From contig JANUWF010001661.1 in assembly GCA_026120185.1 (NCBI GenBank), forward strand, positions 1,355,501 to 1,419,500: a DNA stretch of 64,000 nt, given 5' to 3'. This DNA comes from Voacanga thouarsii. Taxonomy: Eukaryota > Streptophyta > Magnoliopsida > Gentianales > Apocynaceae. Shown here one piece after another: positions 23,344 through 35,233 of the stretch. Positions within the stretch are counted from its first letter, which is position 1; every line of letters starts with the position of its first letter. The position numbers and the translations under genes were made by a program. Below the pieces are notes generated by a model. It was not told the DNA's origin. It searched no databases and saw only the letters and a list, made by a program, of their open reading frames with translations.

Positions 23344-24868
23344 TGTTAGCATTCGTGGACTCCTAAACGCGGAAAACATCCACGAATCCCTCCCGAGGAC
23401 CCAAGTAAACGATTAAGAAGATCTAAGGTTTAAGAATTACCTCTGGTTGCTATAATCGAAATCCTTCGATTCTGATTGCGCTGTTGTACTTTCAACCCGA
23501 ACAATCACCAGACGCTGCAGTATGCGAACGTCCTCTATCGGATACACACCGTGAACTCACTCGATACCTGGGGAGTGCTAGCGCCTAGGGTTTGAGAGGT
23601 TTTTTTCTTGGTGGATGAAGGCACAAATTTTACAACAGAATTGGCACCCCCAAGAAGACGGCTAGGGTTTTTCTTAAAAATCCACTCCGAACCTCTTAGA
23701 GTCCAACCCTAATAATATCTTATCATATTCTAATTTAAATTCAAATTAAATTAAAACTGATATGATAAGATTCTACCATTATCTCGGTAATTTAACTAAT
23801 TAATTTACCGAGTCAGATTCTTATAATCTGGACATCATCCAGATACATCGAATGTGGACATATTTCCAAATTCATTGTATCTGGTAAATTTTCTAAGTAC
23901 GATTAACTTAGACATATTTCCAGATTCATCGAATCTGGTTACCAGAAAAATAACCTAACAAGTTCGCTTATTGTGTGACCCTATAGGTTCATTTAACACT
24001 GGCAGTGTGCCTAAATCATATTTAAATGGCCCACAAGTTATAAGCGGTTTCTAGCAAAACATTATAACTATCTAGGTTATATGAAGATCGGTGATCTCTT
24101 TGAACCAAACTATAATTTTATATTTAGTCCTTTTGTCACACGATATCCAGATTAAGCATAAGGCACGGAGCATGTCATCCTTATTAAGCTTAATCAATTA
24201 TTTCTTGATTTCATAGTAGACTGTTCAAACAAATGATATCAATATCTTAGATTGATATATTTGAGCACGACCATGCATTTTTAACAGTCTAACTTATCAA
24301 GGGGCCCATGGATATCTCTCCCATAATTGAGAGGAACAAATTCCTTCACAATCAATCATATTCCTTTCCTTGATTTATTCTATATCTAACAGTAGTCTAA
24401 TTTATTATCTGGTTAAAGACAACTTTAGACAAATTCAAAATATAGAATTTATCAAGTAGGAAACTATGATGAATTTAGGTCGAAGGACTTTCAATATTAT
24501 TATGGCTAGAAAGTACTTATGACATATTCCATGAAGTACTCTCACAGTGGGTCATGTCCAGTACAATGTTCTTTAACATTTATTTATGTCTTGACTCGAT
24601 ATCACAAATATCCATGGCCAATAAAACATAGCCATCAAGTCAAGAACATACTAATCTTAATTTATTATTATTCCAATAATAATAATAATCGATCATGGAC
24701 ATTTTTAGAATAGTCATTGTATTCATTGTAGGGTTTTACTATCAAGTCACGTACTTGATGACCACAAAACAAAACTCACTATTCATGGAAAGGAAAGCCT
24801 CATATTATTATATAAAACATAATGACAATAGTATAAGTACAAATTGACTCTAGGGCATATCCCCAACA
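23344..24868 (-). mobile_element. R12: solo copia-type LTR inside R11
   Basis: The LTR is 1525 bp. On the minus strand it starts TGTTGGGGATATGCCC and ends GAATGCTAACA. It is flanked by perfect TAGCT at 23339-23343 and 24869-24873. The same family recurs as R17 at the right end of the window. It contains the motif CCTATAGGGTCACACAATA on the minus strand (23969-23988), shared with R7, R10, R15 and R17. Confidence 0.92.
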
Positions 24869-26952
24869 TAGCTAACGTTTCAATCCTCTGGTTAAGACAT
24901 CATATTGACATGAATTCCAAATAACATCGTAAAAATTGCTTACAAACATGTAATGTTTATCAAAATGGTTATGCAGGGACTTACTTGGATAAATCAACAG
25001 CTAGACCCAATTCAATTGATGGCCTTTACTTCCACTTCTTCCTTATCTAGAGCAAATAATTCTATAATTAGGATCCAATTATTCCATCTACTATTTCATG
25101 CAGCATAAATTCTTATGATCTCGCTAATCACCTAGTTCATCGATGGTATCTAGATGATTTAATTTATTGGATCACATATACAACTTTCCTTTGCCAATCT
25201 ATTGATCATATCCATACATTTGTCCAAATCAATTCACCATATTACAATTCTTATATTCAATTGGTATAAAATCATCATAAACAGCCCTATAAACGTTAAA
25301 AGATCTCATATTTGCCAACCTAGAATAGATCTAAATTCAACATGACAAGATACATTAGTGTCCGGTCCCATACATGCTTTGTCTATGATTTATATCAATA
25401 TATTCATCATACTAGTTTATTCATACTTCCTTGCTCAACTCCATAAGCATTCATAAATCAATACAATAAAGACTAATGCCTTGTAAATCAACAAAGATAG
25501 GATCTTGATTACCTCTTAGAGATCTAGACTTAAAACATGACAATTCCTTGATGACTAACTTGAGTTCAATTAATAGTTGAAGAGATTTGTCCGCCTAGAT
25601 GTCCTTGATTGAGAGTCATCAAGAAAGGAATAAAATCAGTCCCTTATAGGCATGATTTAAGGGAGAAAAGAAGAAAATAATGGAGTAAGAGATGAATAGA
25701 AGGGTTGAAGATCAATTACCTTGTAGAGAGTTTCGGTTTTGGCTTTGTTCTTGGGGTAGGCTGGCCGAATTTTTGTGCAGGTGGAATGCAGGTTTTCTCG
25801 TGAGTTTGAGGGACTGAGAGGGTAGGGGATTTCATGGTGTGCTAGACAGAAAGTCTAGGGTTTGGTGTTTAGGTGTTTGGAGGAGTTCTACCTTGTTATG
25901 GATTTTTTATCACAAGAGAAAAGTTTGATAGCTTTGGTTCTTCTATGGGTCCCGAAACTGGTTAGTAGTTTAGGAGTTATTGCTGCTGTGTTTTTGCTGC
26001 TTATGACGGCTGAAAATTTGGATAGAATGAGAGAAGAAATCTGGTTGGTTTTGGTGCTATAGTGGAGAAAATAAGAGAGGAAAAGTGAGCTTTTCTATAG
26101 CTGTATTTTGCTCGGTTAATAGAGAGGCTTTCGTGTAGGTTTTTGGCTGAAAATTTCGTCCAAAATGGTGTTGATTGTGGCTGAAATTCTAAAGGAATTG
26201 GAGATGAAATTCTAGTATTTTTTTTTTGGCCAAAACAAAGTCCTAGTTGGTTAAGGTTTTCTTGGATAACCCTAGCTAGGTATTGGAGAGTTTTAGTTGA
26301 TCTACAATTGCTCTAGTGTGTGGTGGCAGCTTTGAGGGAATTTTCCAAAAAAATATAGGAGGGAATTACGTTATTTATTTAAGTAATAATTTAATTTATC
26401 CCCTATATTAATTTGAGTAATTTAAATGGCTATTAAATAATTATTTTTACATGATAAACTTCTGGTTTCCTTCTCTCTTGAAGCTACCGAAATCCTTCTT
26501 CCTTCCCCCCCCCCCCCCCCCAAATTTTGAAAATCCTTAACCAAGAGATAAATACTTCATTTAAAATCCAACTTTTATCCTTTTATTCCCCTTTTAAAAT
26601 TTATTTGAAGAGAATTAAAATATGGAGACTTATCTCCTTAAGGTGTGGTGGCTACCACATTAAACAAGATGTATATTTATATATTTTATCTCCTAATAAA
26701 TTACTTAGATATAGCTTTTAAAAATCCAGATTAATAATACTTAAAATTTTTTAAAAGATTATGATAAGATATTAGAAACAAAAATTTAATTTATTTTCAA
26801 ATATTTCATAAAATAATCCCTAAGATAAATCACACTCCAAAATTTTAGGAAATTAGCTCCAAGGTGACGGCTACCCTAGGAGTATTTCAGCCAAGGCTTA
26901 GAAAAATTTAGGGAAGGAAAAATAAAAGAAAAGAGAAGATTTGAAGTAGCTA

Positions 26953-27007
26953 GGATTCAAATTCAAGCCCATCAAGAATTAAATACCAAGCTTTATCCAC
27001 TATTCTA
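26953..27007 (-). promoter_or_regulatory. R11: tRNA-like A and B boxes inside the LTR
   Basis: On the minus strand TAGAATAGTGG (26997-27007) fits the A-box consensus at 10 of 11 positions. TTTGAATCC (26953-26961) lies where the B box is expected and is a weak match to GWTCRANNC. The span is 55 bp. The A box starts 277 bp from the LTR start at 27284. The pair is more decayed than in R6 and R14. Confidence 0.5.
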
Positions 27008-27284
27008 CAACAATTCTTGTATAAATTTTTCCCTAATTAAATTTCCTTAATTCCTACTCACTTACTTCATCCTCTTCCTAATGAATTCTTGTCAACAAAA
27101 TAAAAACTCAACTAACTCAAATAACACAATCACTTCAAGAACAATTTAATTCATGAAAAAACAAACTCGTGAAACTTATATTTTCATGAAAATAATTCTA
27201 TTTACTAAATGCAATATAAACGAAATGCTATGATATGCATGACTTTTCCCACATACTAAATGTGGCTCAATACAGGGTATTGCA

Positions 27285-28090
27285 GTATGAAAGGGAACAT
27301 GGTGATGCTTATGGGGAACTCAATAGAGGATCAAACAATAGAGGAGGTAGGAAAAAAAGAAATGAAGAGGAGAGAGAGTTGAACCATATTAAAATGAAGG
27401 TGCCTACATTCTATGGCAAGAGTGATCCCGAAATCTATTTTGAGTGGGAGAACAAAATGGAAATATTCTTTGAGTATCTTACCTATAGTGAAAGATCCAA
27501 GGTGAAGCTAACTATTTTGGGATTTTTGGAGTAGGCTTTGGTTTTGTGGGAGCAAGTTAGTGCTCAAAAAATGCAAATGGGAGTAGCGACCATGGCAAAT
27601 TGGAACTTGTTGAAGGACATGGTGAGAGCTAGGTTTTTTCTACACCACTACTACCATGACCTTTACCAAAGGCTTCAATCACTCAAGCAATAGATTAAGT
27701 GTGTGGAGGATTATATAAGAAAATAGAAGTGATGTTGGTAAGGGCTCAAATCCATGAGGACCCTAGAGCAACAAGGGCTAGGTTCTTGAGAGGATTGAAT
27801 AGGAAAATAACCAATTTGGTAAAGTTGCAGTCCTATGACTGTTTGGAAGATATGGTTCATGCCGCTATGAAAATTGAGAGGCAACTAAAGAGAATGGCCT
27901 TTTTTAAGCTTACACTTTCAAATTCGAACACTACTAGTAAGATGTCAATTAAGAAGGATGACACTCCTAAATCTTTCTAAAAGGAGTGCAATAAGCTAAG
28001 GGAAGAATGAAAGTCTAGGAAAGATTGGAAATCTTGGGAAGGTTGTAACAAATACAAGGGAAAAGTTATGGAGTGGCAACAATGGAATAG
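27285..28090 (+). pseudogene. R9: Gag, central part
   Basis: After R11 the frame resumes with YEREHGDAYGE and continues with KVPTFYGKSDPEIYFEWE, the core of the retrotransposon Gag domain, then a stop at 27532. It goes on with LWEQVSAQ, LYQRLQSLKQ, a stop near 27690, then MLVRAQIHEDPRATRARFL and LEDMVHAAMKIERQLKR. All blocks have counterparts in R13 Gag (52872-53969, minus strand). It breaks at 28090 where R13 is inserted and continues at 56225. Confidence 0.9.
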
Positions 28091-29128
28091 TGATATGATC
28101 TTGAGTGGGCTTTTTCTTGGTGTTGTGGGTGGTTTAATTGGTAAGGAGTTCAGCTCAACCAATGGGACCAAAAACAGAAATTCTTCTTGAGACAAAAGGA
28201 GAAAATAAAATAACAACTTACCCTTTATCAAACCCTTGAAGAACTAAGCTTCAAAGACCCTCAAGAATAGTGGAAATTTCTACTATAATCTCACCCTAAT
28301 ATCCTTGAAGCAACAAAGGCAAATAAGAATAAATAGAATAGAGAAAATAAGCACCCAAGTAATAGAATTCAAACAAACCATAGAAGAGCAAAGCAACTAA
28401 GACCCATTCAAAGAAACCACATTGGATTATCCAAAAAAATTATAGACTTATTCATAAGGTGGACCAACCCTTAAGCATGGTCTTGAACAAGATAAACAAG
28501 GAGGCTAGGGCCTCTCAAGATTCTCTTTCAAATTTTGAATAAAGTGTGTGAATTTTGTTATCAAATCACTAAAGGTTCTATTTATACTACCCTAACCCTA
28601 GCTAAGTAATCCCTGAGGTTCTATTATAGTTTAGGGTCTTAATAAGTCTTCACAAATACTTAAAATTGGACAAAATCGGAGAAAACATGAAAAACGCGGG
28701 GTAGCTGTTGGATGCCTAGGCTACAGTCGGCGCCGGTAAGGACTCTTAAGCCGGCGCCGGTTGTGCACTGTCTTTGGGCCAGTTGATGCCAAAATGAAGC
28801 CGTTGATGGAAGAATGAAGCCGGCACCGGTTCTGCTGCTTAGGCCGGCGCCGGATGTCCACTGGAAGCCCCATTTTGGTCAAATTTCGTCCATCTTTGTT
28901 GCCGGCTTGAGTTCTTGTTAGGGTCCTTCTTAGATAGTCATAAAAAAGAACTCTTGGCTAGCTTTCTCATCCTTCCAACCCTCTTTCATCCTCAAGCATG
29001 GTTTTATGAGTAATTGAAACTCATCTTGAAGCTTTTTAGACCTAGATCTCGTCATCGGTCCTTGTCCTTGCATGGCCATATCTCCCCCTCCTTGATCTTG
29101 ACCTCCATGATGAAGTGGAGTCTCATCA
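28091..29128 (-). mobile_element. R13: 3' LTR
   Basis: The LTR is 1038 bp. On the minus strand it starts TGATGAGACTCC and ends CTCAAGATCATATCA. TATAAATAG lies at 28578-28586. Four CCGGCGCCGG-type palindromes lie at 28727-28736 (first base T), 28751-28760, 28820-28829 (CCGGCACCGG) and 28844-28853. The Pol frame runs about 65 codons into it. Confidence 0.93.
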
Positions 29129-29310
29129 TCTTCCCCTCCTTGGAAAGGATTCATCTTCAAATTATTGCCATCATCTACATTAAAGGGAGAGAGGACACTA
29201 ATATTAAAAGTGACGCTAACATGATACTCACCAGGTAAATCTATCTTATAAGTGTTTTTTCCAACTTTGGAGAGAACTTGAAATGGACAATCCCCCATTG
29301 GATCTAGTTT
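28930..29310 (-). pseudogene. R13: Pol C-terminus (continues from 49707)
   Basis: The minus-strand frame reads MGDCPFQVLSKVGKNTYKID and LPGEY.VS.TFN, the usual C-terminal tail of plant gypsy integrases. It then crosses the purine tract, where the tract itself encodes QGGEDD. It ends inside the LTR after GPMTRSRSKKLQDEF. R14 separates it from the rest of the integrase at 49707. The two halves are collinear across AGTTT. Similar LTR-encoded tails with GPMTRSR are seen in R1 and, as GLMTRST, in R9. Confidence 0.9.
29129..29143 (-). other. R13 polypurine tract
   Basis: CCAAGGAGGGGAAGA on the minus strand lies directly before the LTR start TGATGAG. Confidence 0.88.
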
Positions 29311-31506
29311 TGTAACACCCCGCTATTTAGGCCCGCCAGGGCCGGGGATGTCGCCCCGTCCAAAGGACAAGGGGTCTTTATAACTAGGTCACACAAATAA
29401 AATAGCGGAATAAAAATAATACTTTAACTTAAAATTTATTAAAACCCAGAATGAATCCAAGAATTCCCAAAAGAAAAACAAATCCATAAATAAAATCATC
29501 CATTCTCAACTCCCCAAAGCAATACATAAAAATAAAAGACAACATTCTTTTCCAAGGCAGATAACACTAGCTACTCATCCCCACAGTAGGATCGACTTGA
29601 AATCATGGTAAAAAGGTGATGAGACAGAAATCTCAGTAAGTCCGTGTGTGCTTTGGGTGTTCAATGAAAACAGTTCGTGGATGCAAAGTGTGAAATCTTT
29701 ATAAGAGAAATATTGGCAAACAATAAACATTAGTCAAAAGCAAGAGTACTGTTTTGGCTTTTCCAAGCATACATAATCAAAGGTGCACAATAAAATAAAC
29801 CACTCAAAAAGGGCGGTCATGTGTTACCACACGTTGGGCCCCATAACCGGATGGTCAGCATGCCACACAGTGTGCATACCGCCGGTCAGAATGCCACACT
29901 TTGTGCAAACTGACAAAAGTAGGCGATCGGCCTACTGGGCAAGATACTCCTCATTCTCTATACCTAAAAAACAACCGGGTGTCTATTCCGGCATAACACA
30001 GTCACTTGACTGAAATAAAAACTGCTAGCTCGGACCGGCATGACTAAGTAGTACTGACGTTTCTCTAAGTTGAGCTTATCTTCTGGAGGTGGCCTCCTGC
30101 CAGAAGACTCACTCTTGCTCTTCAAAACTAGTACTCCTAGCCTACCCTTATTGCGTACTCAATGTAATGTATCCTACTTGGGAAAAATGAACAAAATATA
30201 GTTCCACTTGAAAATGCAATTAAGGTTTTCCAAAGTTTGGGGCAAAATTGGTTTTAGAAAGAATTTTAGGTTTTGAGTAAAACCGCCCATTGATTTACAA
30301 ATAATTTATTTGTCCGAAATGAGAATGGAAATAATCCTCAATTGCCTTTACAGAAATGAGTGACCATGCACTCTACATTTGGCTTGCCATAAAAAAAATT
30401 CATTTTTCATCAAACAGGTTTTATGCAGGAGCTTACCTGATCCTTGCTCACAACAATAATTACTGTTTTGGGAAATATGGACTAATATGTTGAAGGTTTA
30501 AATCTTTCTAAGAAAGATTTAGAGTTTATTTGATGAAGAGTCCTAGGTGGAATTAGGTAAAATAACAATTTATTAATAATTTAGTTGTTAGAAAATAATT
30601 GAAAACTAAAATTAGTTGAAAATAAATTTAATGAGTCTTGCTTGAAAGATAATAAATAAAATTTTAATGGGTTTTGATTAAAAGATAATAATTAAATTTT
30701 TAGTAAAAAATATTTTACTAATTATGATTATTTCCATAAAAGGCTTTATTTGATATTATAATTTTATATATAGTATCTATATATTTTATTTTTCTAGCAA
30801 AAGCTATTGTTTTTTTGACTAAAATATCCTTATTATATATAATAATCCAAATTTACCCCTCCTAGGGTTTTTTTGGAAATTACTAGTAAAATCACATTAT
30901 GAAATATTTTATTCATGAAATAACAATTAGCTTAGGGACAATTAGATCATGATCATACTTCTATGGCTAACCACAATCAGGGACACATACAATCCTTCAA
31001 TTCATCAAATCATCCAAATCATGCATATAAGCATAGATCTAACGATATCAATACATGATCTAACCTTTTCTAGCATAAATATGATCATGGCTTCAATAAT
31101 CCAACACGCATATAAATCCTATTCACCAATGGTGGCATAATCTCTAGTATACTTTATCACAAACACTGCCTATGACATGCATTAGGCCTCAAATCATCAT
31201 AGTATCAACCAAGACAATCCTTCCATGCATACATCCCATCTCCTTCACAATCATACATATATTCATGCTTCAACCCCAAGAATACATACACAAATCCTAT
31301 CTCCATCCACCTTCTAACAACATCACACTAAAGACATGAATCTAGGATTTAAAAGAAAGATGGAAGGCACTTACTTGGTTGATGAATGCCTTGAAGGAGT
31401 TTAGAATGGATCTCAACTCCTAGATGTCTAACTTTGTCCAAGGGAGATGGCGAAAACATGATCATGAGAGGGGAAGCCATCTGGCCAAGAGAAGGGAGGT
31501 TCTGCC

Positions 31507-31508
<2 letters not shown>

Positions 31509-31556
<48 letters not shown>
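31509..31556. repeat. (GA)n microsatellite in the R14 3' LTR
   Basis: About 24 GA units. The corresponding array in the 5' LTR (38584-38650) has about 33 units. Confidence 0.97.
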
Positions 31557-31558
<2 letters not shown>

Positions 31559-33170
31559 ATTAGCATGTTTATTCACATATGTTCTCACTAGAGATCAAGA
31601 TTGGAGAAGATGAAGTTGTTAGAACCAACTTTACCTTGAAGGTGTTCTTGAACCTTCACAGAATTTTCCGGTTTTGATCCGAAGTAGCGAGTTGATTTGT
31701 GGAGTTTGATGTTAAGAATGGTGTTGATGGACTCATGGCAGTGAGTAGGTCAAATCTGGAGATTTTAGAGAAGGTTTGACGTGGTTTGGAGGGGTTAGGT
31801 GAAAGGAAGGAGTAGGTGTTCTTGGTGTACTACGTGTTCTTGAAGGTTGAAGAGAGTAGAAAGCTTTTGGATGGAGGCTGCCGAAATTCTATGAGGATTA
31901 GGGTTGCCAATTTTCTGTAGGGTTTAGGTAGATGGTTTTTCTGGTTTGGAAGGGAAAAGGAAAGGCTAGTTTTTGGAATCCTTGAAGAATATTTTTATGA
32001 AGCAAATTTGGAAACTAAATATTCAAGAATATCTTTGATTATGGAAGAGCTCTTGGAAATCTGCCATGGCCGGCTGCTTGTGCAGAATTTTGGTTGGATG
32101 TAAGCTGGTTGAAGGAGGCTAATGGTGGCCGAAATTAAGGAGTCTAATTGTGAAGGGAAGGTGTAGTTGTTTGAGGTATATTTTATGGAAAGTTGTTAAA
32201 TCATGGTGGCTGGAATTTTGGTATCCAAATCAAGGCATGATTGCAGATTTTTTTTGGAAATCTTTTTGGCAGCCATGTCTGGATTTTCATGCAGAACTTA
32301 GGGAGGACAATGGAGTTCAGTTAATGGAGGTTTAAGGGTGGTTTTTGCAGAAAAAAGATGGAGTTTCGGCTAGGGTTGAATTAGGAAACAAAGCTGGACA
32401 AAATTCTGCACAACATTTTCACAAGGCTGCAATTTCCTGGGCAGTTTTTGCTGCCCTTTTCCAGGCGATTTGTAGAGGCTTTGCAGGGGAATTTTTGGGG
32501 ATTTCAAGGATGGTTTCTAGCTTACTTCATGGAGGAAAAACATGGCTAAGGTGCTAAACAAAAACTGGAAGAAAACAGCTTGGTTTCGGACCTCCAAAGC
32601 TGCGAATCTGCCCAGAAAATTTTCTGGTTTTGCGCAGTATTTGTGCAGTCCAAAAATGGCCAGGAAAATTCAGATTTCAAGCTGATCAAAAGGGCCATTT
32701 TCTAGCAGCTTTTGGGAGGGAATAATGGTTAAGAATTTCGTCACCTTGAAGGCACACAAAGCTGGAAAAATTTCAGTTCTAAGCATGAAGGGAAATGAAC
32801 CTAGCTAGAGTGAATTTTTAGAAAGTTCACTTGAAATATTTCCCCCTCTTCCATTGTTTTGGTCCATATGATGTCTTTTACTAAGACATTTCGAACCTTC
32901 AAAGCCACCACACATTGCTAGAATTTTTCTAGAATAAAATTGGCTTGAACAAAATGAACAAACTAATGAATTGAGAAAAAGGAAAAATTAAGGATCAAGA
33001 GGAAATGAATTCCCCTTAGGAATTTTGTGTAGAGCAAAAGAGTAGGATTTGAAGACTCCTATCATGTCTCTCATAGGACAACATCTCTACCTTACTCCAA
33101 ACACCACTAAGGCCGAAAATGATACTTCTCAAGCAAAAATAAAATTTAACCAAGCTAAAGCTCTTATGAT

Positions 33171-33225
33171 GGAATTTGAACCCAAAACCTCAAGAATTAA
33201 TTCTGAAGCTCCAACCACTAAACCA
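33171..33225 (-). promoter_or_regulatory. R14 3' LTR: tRNA-like A and B boxes
   Basis: On the minus strand TGGTTTAGTGG (33215-33225) fits the A-box consensus fully. GGGTTCAAATTCC (33171-33183) is a near-perfect B box, with one base off GWTCRANNC. The span is 55 bp, and the A box begins 253 bp from the LTR start. The orientation is the element's own. Confidence 0.65.
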
Positions 33226-33478
33226 CAACAACTTTTGTTCTTATTTTCCCCCTAAAAATATTTTCCTATTCATTCCTCAAGCTATCTCCCTTTTTCCACC
33301 TCAAGCAAAAATTACCATTTTGCCATTCTCACTCAATAATCATAATCAAGCCCTCTAGACTATAAAACACAAATCCGAAGCACATAAAATCACACAAAAA
33401 TATATTTAAACATGCAAAGAAATATGCTATGCATCCTAACCCCCTTACTCAAAGGTTGGTTTTGACTGGGGTTTTACA

Positions 33479-33491
33479 TCCTCCCCTCCTT
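33479..33491 (-). other. R14 polypurine tract
   Basis: AAGGAGGGGAGGA on the minus strand lies directly before the 3' LTR start TGTAAAACCCC. Confidence 0.9.
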
Positions 33492-33497
33492 AGAAGA

Positions 33498-33935
33498 ATT
33501 GCGTCCCGAAATTCAGGTGTACTTCTATTTCAGATCGGGAAACTTCCACTTAACCCACTCTTCTAATTCCCATGTGGCATCTCACGTGCCATGATGCTCC
33601 CACTGAACCTTTAGCATCGGTATCTGCTTATTCCGGAGATTCTTGATACTGCGGTCTAATATTCGCACGGGCTTCTCTACATAGCTCAGATTGGGTTGCA
33701 ACACCAACGGCTCATTATTCAGAACATGACTGAGATCGGCATTGTACTTCTTCAATTGTGACACATGAAACACATTATGAATTCCCGTCAACCCAACTGG
33801 CAAATCAAGTCGGTATGCTAACAGTCCAATCCTTTCCTTTACTGGGAACGGCCTTAAATACCTCGAATTCAACTTTTCACACTTCTGTCCAACACATTCT
33901 AAACCACTTGAATCTCCTACACTCTTAGTCTGGCC
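33498..33935 (-). pseudogene. R14: integrase C-terminus with chromodomain-like tail
   Basis: The minus-strand frame reads FPVKERIGLLAYRLDLP, then GIHNVFHVSQLKKY, the conserved end of plant chromovirus integrases. It goes on with RILDRSIKNLRNKQIPMLK and VQWEHHGT. After one stop (near 33580) it continues ATWELEEWVKWKFPDL. The VQW.HH...ATWE pattern is the C-terminal chromodomain, thought to steer integration to particular chromatin. The integrase core upstream is absent. Confidence 0.88.
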
Positions 33936-33992
33936 ATACCGACTTTTCTGCTAGTGCATCAGCAACAATGTTAGCTTTCCCGGGTCTCCTAC
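33936..33992 (-). pseudogene. R14: scrap of RNase H end
   Basis: On the minus strand RRPGKANIVADAL can be read, the standard end of gypsy RNase H (GK.N.VADALSRK). It is fused on one side to gag and on the other to the integrase tail, so two deletions removed protease and reverse transcriptase with most of RNase H, and the integrase core. Confidence 0.8.
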
Positions 33993-34739
33993 TCCTGGTT
34001 GGTAGGGCGCTTGTTGGATTGCTGCCTCTGGAAAGGTCCTTGCGGTTGCCTTGGTGGCTGGAAAGGCCTCGTTGCCATTCTGCTGCGGTCCTCATTTTCT
34101 ACCCGGGTAGTTGAGGCTACGGGCCCTGAATAGGTCATTAGAGGAGAAGGTGCCAACGCCTTCCTCAATTCCGGCCTCAATCCTTTAACAAACTGCCTTG
34201 TCCTATTCTGCTCGGTGTCTACTAATTTCTTGTGGAACTTTGACAGCTGGGTGAACCGTGCTGCATACTAGGCCACTGACATGCCTCCCTGCTTCAAATT
34301 CTGAAATTCGTCCTCTCGCTTTTCCAGTACCCACTGAGGGATGTACTTAGCTCTGAAGGCTTCGATGAAACTGGACCACGTCCATTCCTGCTCGACCATT
34401 TTCCCGTCGTCTTGAATCTGCTGCCACCATGCCCGAGCTGGGGCTCTCAAATTGAATGCTGCAAATTTAACTCTGCTCCTTGATGTGTTGGAGTGTTACA
34501 AATATATCCTCCATCTACTCGATCCACTGCTCTGCCTTCTGATCTTGCTCAACTTCGCTCAAGAAGACTGCGGCTGAAACTTCAAAAACTGTTCTAATGC
34601 CTCATCTTCTCCGCTCCGTCAGGGTTTGCAGAACCTCCACCATCTTACTGAATGCCTGTCCCATCGACACATCATCCGGTGCTTCAGACCCCCATTCCGA
34701 ATCTGGCTCGTTCTCATCCCCCCGATTAGGTGACGGCAT
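33985..34739 (-). pseudogene. R14: Gag, degraded
   Basis: From a possible start at 34739 (MPSPNRGDENEPDSEWGS) the minus strand encodes a gypsy Gag with stops. The blocks are KAEQWIE, ARAWWQQIQDDGK, WSSFIEAFRAKYIPQW, EDEFQNLKQGGMSV and GLRPELRKALAP. The A..WW....F...F...Y.P....EF..L.QG.M pattern is the retrotransposon Gag core of chromoviruses. The zinc knuckle is missing, and the frame ends in a Gln/Pro/Arg-rich stretch before the RNase H scrap. Confidence 0.88.
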
Positions 34740-35160
34740 TTAAGTCATCTCAAACTCCGGCGCTACAGGCTTTGCTTCCGGAACTCTTCTGTTAATGTAG
34801 CTATATGGCGCTTGGGTACCATTCTCAACCATGCCCAGATAATGAGTGTAAGCATTCAAGTTTAAAAAAAAAATTTTGAGCATGCATTCACATTCAGGTT
34901 TTAGTAAAAGAGAATCAGATGCAAGTTTTTGTACATGGTTAGATAATAATGATATCTACTCATTTTAAAAGAAAATTTGATGATGTTATTTAGGGGAAAA
35001 CCAAGTAATAAATAAAACTCATGCTTTTCATAAAATCATGCTTTCATAAAGAAGGGGTTATCACACGCGATACCCTTTTTTTTCTTTTTCGGCAAAATAA
35101 TGGAACCCTACCAGCAACACGCTTCTTTGAAAAGAATAGATGAACAAAAGAATGCAAATC

Positions 35161-35210
<50 letters not shown>

Positions 35211-35233
35211 AAATGCTGCTAATCTTCTATACG
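34740..35233 (-). other. R14: spacer between ORF1 and gag, with (GA)n
   Basis: No coding frame is supported. It contains A/T runs and (GA)n at 35164-35209, a third GA array in this element. Confidence 0.7.

Larger units (their letters stand above)
22291..27284 (-). mobile_element. R11: solo long LTR inserted in R9 gag
   Basis: The ends on the plus strand are TGTAGCACCTC and GGTATTGCA, flanked by perfect GTATG at 22286-22290 and 27285-27289. Without R12 it is about 3.46 kb. The element sense is minus, by comparison with R14: the TGTAGCACCTCACTACC end resembles R14's TGTAACACCCCGCTACC end. The stretch near 22980-23110 (GCTAGCTCGGAC.., GGTGGCCTCCTGC.AGAAGACTCACTCTT) is shared with R14's LTR (30024-30160). 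There is no internal region, hence a solo LTR. A run of about 17 C lies at 26505-26521. No gene is seen. Confidence 0.9.
29311..33478 (-). mobile_element. R14: 3' LTR
   Basis: The LTR is 4168 bp. It contains (GA)n at about 31509-31556 and a tRNA-like box pair at 33171-33225. Frames inside it, such as 32150-32557, are also in the other LTR with changes and look non-coding. Compared with the 5' LTR it lacks about 185 bp (37348-37532) and 13 bp (near 49040). Confidence 0.93.

Noticed and set aside
25862..26062. A possible host membrane protein
   Set aside because: It is a 66-codon frame inside the solo LTR R11, with no homology I can recognise.
15935..26521. Homopolymer runs (G at 15935-15947, C at 26505-26521) as biological signals
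   Set aside because: They may be ordinary slippage products or sequencing artefacts and have no context suggesting a role.
31349..31588. Leu-Ser repeat protein, and the Arg-Glu repeat frame at 38509-38706
   Set aside because: These are translations of (GA)n microsatellites inside LTRs.
33049..33358. Two overlapping small ORFs repeated identically at 49272-49581
   Set aside because: They repeat because they lie in the two LTRs of R14. They overlap the tRNA-like module, and nothing suggests translation.
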